From contig MSJI02000117.1 in NCBI GenBank assembly GCA_001931905.2, positions 1 to 64,000 of the forward strand: a DNA stretch of 64,000 nt, given 5' to 3'. Below, in pieces: positions 56,438-64,000 of the stretch (position 1 is the first letter of the stretch; each line of letters begins with the position of its first letter). Position numbers and translations under genes: made by a program. The notes under the pieces were generated by a model. The model had not been told where the DNA came from. It saw only the letters and a list, made by a program, of their open reading frames with translations, and made no database searches. Source of the stretch: Cladosporium sp. IMV 00045 (Eukaryota; Ascomycota; Dothideomycetes; Cladosporiales; Cladosporiaceae).

Positions 56438-59362
56438 TCAGCGAGAACCAGCCACCACAGCCAGACCCTGATATACCGCTTTCTTCACCGCCCAAAACGT
56501 GCCCTCTCTGCCTTGCGTCCTATACTGCGGAACCGCGAGGCCTCCCGCGCCGGCTTCGACCTCGATCTTTCCGCTCGCGCTCTTCCTCACCACCACACTG
56601 CTGTCTACGAGCAGCGTGCCCTCGCCGCGGAATTCGGCTTGATGGCCCAGACTGCGCAGCAGAGCGCGCAAATCGGCGATGCGCAAGTCGCCTACGTGGA
56701 TGGGGTGGGTGGTGCGCTGGTGCGCTGGTGTTGAGATAGAGGTGATGGTGGGTTGTGGAAGGAGGTCAAGGACGGGTATTGCTGCCGCCGCGTCGCTGTC
56801 GGCGGCGGGTTTAGAGTCAGGATCCGGTTTGATGAGCTTCAGCTTCTTCCGCGCGGAATCGTCTTCGGCTTGATCCTGGTCTTCTGAAGAAGGTGCAGGT
56901 TCAGCTCCCAGTTGACCCGTAAGCGCCACGATGCCGAGTCCCTTCACGTTTTGCCAGACGAGCTTTTTGACTAATCTGCTGCTGAGTTTGAGGGACCAGG
57001 CGTTGGTGTCGACACTGGCATCTATCGCTTCGCCTACGAGGGGTGAGAAGACTTCTGCCGCGCTGCTTCCTAAGAGCAATTCGCGGCATTCTCCTGCGAG
57101 AGAGGTGGTTTCGTTTTCGTCGCCCGAGATCAGGATCAGTTTTCGTGGTCGGATCAGGGGTATCAACATCTGCAAATCTCGCTTTTCGAAAAGTCCAGTA
57201 TAGTCCACGTAGGCGATCTTCACGTGCAGCTCAAGACTCAAATCGTTGTAAACGAGCTTTTGTGGGCCTTCCGAATCGGCGTCTTCCGGCTCGTAGTCGC
57301 TTTCCGCATTGCTGTCGCTTTCATCGTCATCGTCGCCGTCGGCGTTATCTTTGTTGACGGATTCGCCGGTAGCTCTGGCAATCGCCGCGTCGATGTCGTC
57401 AGGCTCGTGCTTCTTGTCCACCTTTACGCGCTTGTCTTGCGGTTTCGAATCACGCCTTCCTTTAGTAGCAGGCGCCACATCACCCCATTTTCGTTTTTGA
57501 CCAAGCGCGTTGTCCTGCGCTGTGTCGTCTTTGGCATCTGCACCGTCCATATCGTCCTTCTCCTCGGCTCTGAGGTAGTCTTCCGGCTTGATCAAGTCGC
57601 CAAAGTCATCGCTGCGGTGCCTTGGTGCGATGAATGGGAAGACCTTCTCGCGACCACGCTTGTTACGAACGTCGTAATCATACACGCCTTTTCCTTTAAT
57701 GAGGACGTTGATTCCCAGATCTTCGTTTGAAATGCCAACCTTGCGCTTGTGTGATTGAGTCATCTGGTTTGACAAATTGAGGGCTTTACCCTGATGCTCG
57801 GCATCTTCGTCCTCGTCGGATGAGTCGGACGAGACTGATGCTTGGTCATCGATAAGGTCGGCACCAGCTGTGTCTCCAGCCATGGTATTATCGCCCTGCT
57901 GCGTCGAGTGCAATTGGCGCTGTCGGGCGAGGTACTGGTTGTATAGTAGCAGCTCGTCGCCTTCGAGTGGTTTAGCATCAGCTTCGCGCACTTGGATTGT
58001 CACTCCGCTGGAATCGACCACCTTAGCAGCTGAATGTTCAGGGCTTTGTGATGTGCCCTCCACCCAGCGTTCCCAGAGCTGAGATCCCAGTCCAGCAGGA
58101 CCTTGTTCATCCGCGGTTACTTTCTCTGTCATGATAACCAAATTTCGCGAATCTCCTGCCAATGCCTGTAGAGCTTGTCGTGAGAAACCCCATTCAAGGC
58201 TTGAGTCGCTAGCCAAGATAACCGAAGGGCCTTTTCTTCGGAGAGCTTTCTCCAGCTGACTCCGTCTTTCGATTTGTTTGATGTGATTCCAGTCGAGTGG
58301 GTGAACAGTGGTATCCTTTCCCTTTCCGGTCATGGCAGCTTCGGCATCCCGCATTACGCTCTCGTCCATCCACTCCAACATACTTTGCAGGTAGCGCATA
58401 GTGGCTTTGGCAGTCCGGCTGGCCATGTATATCCTGGCGTTCTTGTATGTTGAAGCGTGAGGTCCGTCGACGTTCTCGCGCCAGACCTGGTTGAGGAGAA
58501 ATGCGATTTCGAGGATGCGCGCAGAGGAGTCCGCTGGGATCAGCACTTTACCGCCCTGTGCGATGGTGTCTCTGACCAATGTGATGAGACTCTCATCACG
58601 CTTTTTTCGCGGCAGAGGATTCGCTTTCTCAATCCCTCGCGAGCTGCAAATGAGTGCCGTTGGCTGACGGAGTGGTTCAATGATCTCAGCACCACCCGTA
58701 CCGGATGACAGCCACGCAGCTCCAGGCGACAAGTTCTCCCTCGTCTGGTTCCAATTCGCAGCATATACAATGCTCTCCAGCCCATGCTGAATGTGCCATA
58801 TCGTTCCTCCAAGAGTATGTCCAGCCGAGTACGCTGTGACAGTCAAACCCCCAAGCGGCGGAGAAAAAGGCGATGGGATCGGTTGATGCGGCTGACTGTA
58901 CTTCAAAGGATTGATCGCGTTGAAATATCCCGCTATCTCATCAACCGTCGGCGGCTGCAGTAACAAATTGCTCCCATCGCTTCCCTCCTCATCCGCGCTG
59001 CCTGTCCCCAGCGCCGAAGCCGGCACCACACTCGCCGCAACCTTCGAGCTCGCGTAGAGATCCTCCAAAAACGCTCTGCCCAAGTTGATCACAGGGATCG
59101 TAGCGTACACCGGTATCCTGCTGAACTGAGGGACATGCTTGCAGCAATGCGCGTATGCGCCGAGGTGTTCGAGCGTCGGGTGGGTGAGGAGGATGACGGA
59201 TAGTGTGGACACGTGCTCCGTGATGTGCTCGAGTTTGGAGGCGGCGAAGGAAGAGTCCCAGCCGACGTCTATGAGGATCTTGACGCCGCCGTCGAGTTCG
59301 AGGAGGGAAGATGAGGCTGGCGAGGCGGTTTGCGCGCCGAGTAGGGGCGTGAAGGTGAACAT
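56438..59362 (-). CDS. CFT2: Cleavage and polyadenylation specificity factor subunit 2 (CPSF100 / Cft2)
   Basis: Intronless, 974 aa (human CPSF100 is about 780, yeast Cft2 about 860). The N-terminal metallo-beta-lactamase domain starts MFTFTPLLGAQT and includes ILIDVGWDSSF and LLTHPTLEHLGAYAHC. The zinc-binding HxHxDH of the CPSF73 endonuclease is replaced by HPTLEH, as expected for the catalytically silent CPSF100. The beta-CASP region follows (KVLIPADSSARILEIAFLLNQVW, MASRTAKATMRYLQSMLEWM, VILASDSSLEWGFSRQAL), then FPFIAPRHRSDDFGDLIKPEDY, long acidic inserts with KR-rich patches, and the RMMBL and C-terminal domain (VKIAYVDYTGLFEKRDLQMLIPLIRPRKLILISG, VGDLRIADLRALLRSLGH). It is a scaffold of the nuclear mRNA 3'-end cleavage complex. 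Divergent from the CstF64 gene. Confidence 0.95.
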   Translation of the reverse strand: MFTFTPLLGAQTASPASSSLLELDGGVKILIDVGWDSSFAASKLEHITEHVSTLSVILLTHPTLEHLGAYAHCCKHVPQFSRIPVYATIPVINLGRAFLEDLYASSKVAASVVPASALGTGSADEEGSDGSNLLLQPPTVDEIAGYFNAINPLKYSQPHQPIPSPFSPPLGGLTVTAYSAGHTLGGTIWHIQHGLESIVYAANWNQTRENLSPGAAWLSSGTGGAEIIEPLRQPTALICSSRGIEKANPLPRKKRDESLITLVRDTIAQGGKVLIPADSSARILEIAFLLNQVWRENVDGPHASTYKNARIYMASRTAKATMRYLQSMLEWMDESVMRDAEAAMTGKGKDTTVHPLDWNHIKQIERRSQLEKALRRKGPSVILASDSSLEWGFSRQALQALAGDSRNLVIMTEKVTADEQGPAGLGSQLWERWVEGTSQSPEHSAAKVVDSSGVTIQVREADAKPLEGDELLLYNQYLARQRQLHSTQQGDNTMAGDTAGADLIDDQASVSSDSSDEDEDAEHQGKALNLSNQMTQSHKRKVGISNEDLGINVLIKGKGVYDYDVRNKRGREKVFPFIAPRHRSDDFGDLIKPEDYLRAEEKDDMDGADAKDDTAQDNALGQKRKWGDVAPATKGRRDSKPQDKRVKVDKKHEPDDIDAAIARATGESVNKDNADGDDDDESDSNAESDYEPEDADSEGPQKLVYNDLSLELHVKIAYVDYTGLFEKRDLQMLIPLIRPRKLILISGDENETTSLAGECRELLLGSSAAEVFSPLVGEAIDASVDTNAWSLKLSSRLVKKLVWQNVKGLGIVALTGQLGAEPAPSSEDQDQAEDDSARKKLKLIKPDPDSKPAADSDAAAAIPVLDLLPQPTITSISTPAHQRTTHPIHVGDLRIADLRALLRSLGHQAEFRGEGTLLVDSSVVVRKSASGKIEVEAGAGGLAVPQYRTQGREGTFWAVKKAVYQGLAVVAGSR

Positions 59363-59855
59363 GGTGGAGCTGTTTCGCTGGTGAGGAGAAGGACTATCTG
59401 TCGCGCATGGTTGGTTTAATGATTGTCGTGGATTTTGCAGGGCGAGATGGTTGTATCGTAAAGCTAATAAGAATTATTAGTATTTGCTCTTGTTCACATG
59501 CAACGCGAGCGACGAAGCTCTGAGGTCAACAGCCGCGGGCTGGTCCGCGAGCAACCACCGAAGCAGGATGAGCTTTGTCTTTGCGCATTCAAATGCACCG
59601 CTTCATCTCTCTACATAACCACATACCACATCACTCAACCCCTACAACCCGCAGATTTCAAAGGCCACAACTAGCGAGTCACTCGAGATATCTGCAATCT
59701 TCGAAATCGATACCCTCCTGCGAACGCATCGAGCATACGACCAGCCTCTTTGCTCGGTTTCTCGCGCAAACGCCGAGTGAAGCTCGATTTAACCACGTCG
59801 CATTCGCGATTTGGCACTCAGTTGACATTGCTCAAACAAAAGTGAAGGCGACACG
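59363..59855. promoter_or_regulatory. Bidirectional promoter region of CPSF100 and CstF64 genes
   Basis: 493 bp between the two divergent start codons, the only room for both promoters. No individual element is claimed. Confidence 0.5.
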
Positions 59856-60892
59856 ATGGCACACAGCAGGGAAAAGGGCGGAAGGGTGGTTTTTATTGGC
59901 AACATCCCCTACGGTTAGTACAACAACCCAGAAAATGCGCACGCGACAATAGCTGACAATCAACTACAGGCGTCAGCGAAGAGCAAATCTGCGAGATCTT
60001 TGGTCGCGCCGGACAAGTAGTCAACTTCCGCCTAGTTTACGACAAGGAAACTGGCAGACCCAAGGGTTTTGGATTCTTGGAGTACACCGACGTGGATGCA
60101 GCGGCGGCAGCAGTCAGAAACCTGAACGAATTCGAGTTGAACGGGAGGACCTTACGTGTGGACTATAGTAATGACAACGACAAAGGCAACCGTGGCGGAG
60201 GAGGCGGTGGTGGAGATTTTGATGGCGGCGCAGGAAGGGCACCTCCACCGGCACACTTCAACATGAACATGACTGGACAGCCGAACGGTGCACCTACGGA
60301 CGGACTTCCTCCCTTACCGCAAGGAGTCCAACTTCCCCATGGCCTGAGTGCGCCGGACGCGATCTCCCAGACGCTGTCGCAGATAGACTCGGCGCAACTT
60401 CTGGATATCCTCAGCCAGATGAAGACCCTCACCCAGCAAGAGCCCGCCCGCGCGACCGCTCTCCTCCAGCAAGCACCCCAACTCGGATATGCCATCTTCC
60501 AGGCCCTGCTTCTCATGCGCCTCGTATCGACAGACGTCCTGACCAGCCTCATCCAACAATCAGCCCAAGCACCTCCAGCCGCGCCTCCATCGCAACCACC
60601 ACCCATGCCCTACGGCCAAGCACCGCCTGGCTTCCCTCCACAGCCGCCATTCGGAGTGCCGCCTCCCGGTTACGGTGCACCTCCCGCTGGCTACGCGCCG
60701 ACGCCGCCACAGGCTCAAGCCTTCCAGCCCCCACCACCTCAACCCGCGGCACCTCCGGCGGGCGGTCAGGACCAGGCACAGCTCATGCAGACCATTATGG
60801 CCCTGACCAAAGATCAAATCATGGCGCTAGACGAGAACTCGAGGAACCAAATCCTCGCTCTTAGAAGCCAGATGGGTGCTCCAGTGCTTTAG
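59856..60892 (+). CDS. RNA15: Cleavage stimulation factor 64-kDa subunit (CstF64 / Rna15)
   Basis: Exons 59856-59913 and 59970-60892 (326 aa). The 56-nt intron (GTTAGT..CTACAG, with CTGAC branch site) splits the RNP2 motif (VVFIGNIPYG-VSEEQ). The RRM covers residues about 10-88 with RNP1 GFGFLEY and the typical LNEFELNGRTLRVDYS end. A Gly-rich linker leads to the hinge (AISQTLSQIDSAQLLDILSQMK..ARATALLQQAPQLGYAIFQALLLM), which binds CstF77/Rna14. A Pro/Gly/Ala-rich region and the C-terminal three-helix domain (LMQTIMALTKDQIMALDENSRNQILALRSQM) follow. It binds U/GU-rich RNA downstream of the poly(A) site. Length is close to fungal Rna15 (about 300). Confidence 0.95.
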
Positions 60893-62069
60893 TCTGGTGA
60901 TGAAGTGGCAATTCTGCTTTTGAGATACTTGATCGATAAAATTTTTCTGTCGAACAGATGAATTCGTGCAGTTCGACACAGCAAGGCGTTTAGGCTACCG
61001 AGCAAGCGCGGGATAAAAGCGCAGGATGGGATGGGTTTTTGCTCCGGTTGGGTAATTTTTTGCTTTTGGGCGAGAATGACATGGCTCTCACGTGTTTGTT
61101 CACATGCCGTGGTTCTAGCCTGTACTGGAGTGTGCTGTACTACTGTACTTTTTAGTATGCATGTACTGCTGATTCATGCGTTTGCCGTCTTATCAATTCT
61201 ATTATCCAATTGTATCGTGGTGACAAGATGCTCTTGTTCTGTAGCTTGTTCTGTAATGCATTATACGTAACTCGAAGTTTCTCACATTCATAATTACCAC
61301 TAATATACTTATCAGCCAATCTCAAATTCAGAGTCCGATCCTCCCAAAGGAGACCTTGCTTGCGAGAGTGGCTCCCGTAGTTCTATGGTTCGGCAGGCAA
61401 AGAGTGGTTCGCTAGTATCGGGCCACACGCTCGGCAGAGGAAGATCAGGGCACAGCAAGGCATCCCTGCAGCAACTCTCTATGTACTCTCAAGCTCTCTC
61501 CCATCGTCTCCCAGCCACGGGGACCCGCAAATACACAGCAGCCCATCGCAGACCGCCAGCGCAACCTGCAGCCATCCATCCACTCGCGCTGGGTCCCGTC
61601 TGTCTGCACGCCACGCACTGCATCGCTTCCACCGCCGTTGGGAGAGAGAAGAAGCACTACCACTGTACATTAATCTCGTGCGGACTGGGCAGTAATAATA
61701 CTCTTTTCGCACTGTTATTGCCGTGTTTACCTTTCATGTCGCATTTACTATCACCAACACTTTGTACACACAAACACACACACCTCACATACCATCGACA
61801 CTGCGACGAGACGATTTTTGTTTAGCCACGGCTCTCACGCCCAGGCTACACACCCATCCCTCATACCGCGATCGAGTGGTGTGAGCTAGCTATTTTGTAC
61901 GACCTCTGACTGATACTATTATCGCATCCAAAACTCCATAACGATTAAGACGAAACGCGCATCTCGTGCATCGACGCGACCATTTGTTGATACGACACCA
62001 AACACAAACCTCACATTCACCATCCTGGCCACCACCCACCACTAATCACCTTTCCACGACCCGCGCACA
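60893..62069. other. Intergenic, no gene seen
   Basis: 3' flank of the CstF64 gene and a C/A-rich 5' region of the next gene (many CACACA and ACCACC stretches at 61,760-62,060, typical of a long fungal 5' UTR). Confidence 0.5.
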
Positions 62070-64000
62070 ATGTGGAAAGCAGCCTTCAGCGGCCGCAGCG
62101 AGCGCGGCGGCAGCACGGTGGACGACGGCGCATCCACGACCTCCCGCCGCCGACGCCACCGCCGCTCCAGCAACGACGACAACAAATCCGTCTTGTCGTC
62201 CTCATCGCGCCGCACCGAAGGTGACAGCAGCAGAAAGCGGCATTCGCGCCACGAGTCTGCTGTTTCCTACGGCTCCGCGCCGATTCCGAGATTGACGGAG
62301 AGCACAATGAATGCTTTCAACGACAACGCGGACGACGATGAGGGCTGGGAGGACGAGGCGGACTTGAAGAGCGAGAGGAGGAGTAAGACATCGGACAGTC
62401 GCGAGAGGAGGAGGAGGAAGAGCAGTGCGCGCAGCGAGAGGAGTCGGTCTCGCGAAAGGGAAGATAGGCATAGGAGGAGGAGTGAGCGCTCGGAGAGTGG
62501 CTGGGTTAGGAAGAGCGATAGGCGCAGTGACAGGAGTCGGTCTCGCGAGAGGGACGACAAGGAGCGCAAGAAGCGGGACGACAAGAGTTCGCGCTCGGAC
62601 AAGCCGAATGGAAAGTCTTCACGAGTTTCTGAGATCGTGGGCGATCCGGAAGATGATTACAGGGCTTTTTCGTATGGTGGAGGAGCTGGTCAGTTCTCCG
62701 AGCTGAATGGCACGTCGACTGTTCGCTTTGAAGATGAAGAAGAGCATACGATGAGCGGCGCGCTCGATCCACACGTGCCGAATCAATTTCCTGGACAGAA
62801 CCCTGATACCTACGCGATGCCTGATTTCGAGCCAAACCCTCACGGCGCTGCGGCAGACTACTACGGGGACAAAGGACAGAGTGTCAAGCACCAGCCTGGT
62901 GAACGCAAGAGGACGCCCAACCCGACTCTCGTCATGACTGGGTCCAGCTCTGTGGCGGCGCCTTCGGGGAGTACAAAGCCTGCGAAACATTCCAGCTCCA
63001 GCTCAGCGAAGCCCTCCAAAAAGCCAAGCAGGGCGACCTCGATCTCTGGCGCCATCGCGCCCGCGGCAGCTCTCGGTGGCTCGGCTCTTACAGCCCACAC
63101 CAGCGAGTCCAACAAGTACAGCAAGTCGCGCGCGTCGTCGTATTACGAGCAAAGCACCATCTCGCAAGACGACTACGTGCACGACCGACCACTACCACCA
63201 CCCTCTGGCGTCTCCGGCGTCCTTCAAGACACGATCGATACAACTCCGAGCCGCCACCCACAGCAGGCGCTGCTTCAAGTTACTACGCACCGCCATCTAC
63301 CGTCTCCGATCAATCAGGTATGTACCCCTCCTCCCAGACTAATCATAACCACGCAGGTCAATATGCTGCCGCGCGCTGCAGGCGCTGCAGCAGCTGGCAT
63401 GACTGCCTACGGCATGAGCGAATTTGGCGGTGCCGCCTCGCAAACTGGCCGTCCGCCAACTTATGGCGCTCAATCCCAATACGGCGAGTCTCAGTACAGA
63501 CCTGAACCTCCCTTCACTCCCGAGCGTCCTGCTTCATTCTACGCACCCGCTCCCGGCGCCATGCCAATGGGCATGCATCACCCACACGAACACAAACACA
63601 AAGGTCCAATGACTCGCTTGAAGGACGGCTTCTTGAACCTCCTGTCCAGCCCGGAAGACGTCGCAAAGATGGAGGAGTACACCGAGTACATCGGTGTTTG
63701 CAAGTACTGCTTCGATCCTCGCTCTTCGCCTTGGAATGGACCGAGGAGACATCACTACCACCCGAAGAAGAAGGACTCTTTCGAGACTTTGCGCAGGCGC
63801 TCGTATGAACGCATGCAGAGACGCCGAAGTGATGAGTCCCTTCGACGCGCCAACTCCAAGGTCCAGAAGGAGGACAGGTATTACTCATCAGACCGCAAGA
63901 GTAGCGCCAATGCAAACCTCATGGCTGGTGGTCTTGCTGCTGCGGGTGCCGCAACTGCCGGCGCGGCCATGTTCGATGATCGCAAGGGCTTCGACGACAC
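62070..64000 (+). CDS. Arg/Ser-rich conserved protein, 3' end outside the window
   Basis: The ATG at 62070 opens a frame to 63317; an intron (GTATGT..CACGCAG, 63318-63356) with a CTAAT branch site leads in phase to exon 2, which is still open at 64000. The N-terminal ~190 residues are highly basic with SR/RS, ERRRRK and SRSRERE repeats and a short acidic block (DNADDDEGWEDEADL). Next come a Pro/Tyr-rich region, a His-rich HHPHEHKHK motif and a compact segment MTRLKDGFLNLLSSPEDVAKMEEYTEYIGVCKYCFDP. C-terminal Arg-rich repeats follow (LRRRSYERMQRRRSDESLRR). I do not recognise the family, but the CKYCFDP segment looks conserved and may bind metal. Locally, at 63,190-63,310, another frame looks equally protein-like, so a pair of compensating indels is possible. 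Confidence 0.7.
   Translation, partial: MWKAAFSGRSERGGSTVDDGASTTSRRRRHRRSSNDDNKSVLSSSSRRTEGDSSRKRHSRHESAVSYGSAPIPRLTESTMNAFNDNADDDEGWEDEADLKSERRSKTSDSRERRRRKSSARSERSRSREREDRHRRRSERSESGWVRKSDRRSDRSRSRERDDKERKKRDDKSSRSDKPNGKSSRVSEIVGDPEDDYRAFSYGGGAGQFSELNGTSTVRFEDEEEHTMSGALDPHVPNQFPGQNPDTYAMPDFEPNPHGAAADYYGDKGQSVKHQPGERKRTPNPTLVMTGSSSVAAPSGSTKPAKHSSSSSAKPSKKPSRATSISGAIAPAAALGGSALTAHTSESNKYSKSRASSYYEQSTISQDDYVHDRPLPPPSGVSGVLQDTIDTTPSRHPQQALLQVTTHRHLPSPINQVCTPPPRLIITTQVNMLPRAAGAAAAGMTAYGMSEFGGAASQTGRPPTYGAQSQYGESQYRPEPPFTPERPASFYAPAPGAMPMGMHHPHEHKHKGPMTRLKDGFLNLLSSPEDVAKMEEYTEYIGVCKYCFDPRSSPWNGPRRHHYHPKKKDSFETLRRRSYERMQRRRSDESLRRANSKVQKEDRYYSSDRKSSANANLMAGGLAAAGAATAGAAMFDDRKGFDD

Noticed and set aside
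62086..62602. Long minus-strand Ser/Leu-rich frames opposite the Arg/Ser-rich gene
   Set aside because: Antisense shadows of AGG/CGC-rich codons; the plus-strand frame has a good start and continues through an in-phase intron.

Overview
The window is nuclear DNA of a filamentous ascomycete. Genes carry short introns (about 50-80 nt) with GT..AG ends. The repertoire (HET and NACHT remnants, Zn2Cys6 regulator, GH43 arabinanase, ACS-type MFS transporter, GT32 mannosyltransferase) fits Pezizomycotina, probably a Dothideomycete. That placement is inference from gene content only.

Layout. 1-307: 5' end of a probable CorA/Alr-type Mg transporter (minus strand, runs off the left edge). 1.2-10.7 kb: a gene graveyard with a HET-domain pseudogene, a broken secreted-protein gene, a broken NACHT gene and a broken multi-pass membrane protein gene, around one small intact membrane-protein gene. 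11.4-17.2 kb: three intact plus-strand genes (single-pass surface protein, secreted GH43 arabinanase, class III CoA-transferase). 17.6-47.0 kb: a large segment present twice (copy 1 18,609-34,717; copy 2 34,738-47,010), with both copies starting next to 20-N assembly gaps. Every shared gene is on the minus strand: GT32 glycosyltransferase, MFS transporter, DUF1993 protein, cytochrome b5, tRNA-Lys(CUU), small two-TM protein, an unknown 481-aa protein ('gene X') and a Zn2Cys6 regulator. Copy 1 additionally has a 3.3-kb block with a Kex2-type secreted preproprotein gene; copy 2 has an unrelated 0.34-kb spacer there. 47.5-51.1 kb: a divergent pair of paralogous secreted proteins and an atypical protein kinase. 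51.7-64.0 kb: conserved single-copy genes, including CPSF100/Cft2 and CstF64/Rna15 side by side in divergent orientation, then an Arg/Ser-rich protein that runs off the right edge.

The most interesting region is the double segment. The two copies differ by roughly 7% in a coding sample I compared by eye, mostly silently, and most proteins are intact in both. Decay is reciprocal: the regulator is readable in copy 1 but broken in copy 2, while gene X is dead in copy 1 but intact in copy 2. Contig ends suggest the copies may be alternative paths between the same flanks (alleles or haplotypes laid end to end) rather than a true tandem duplication. Read depth would decide this.
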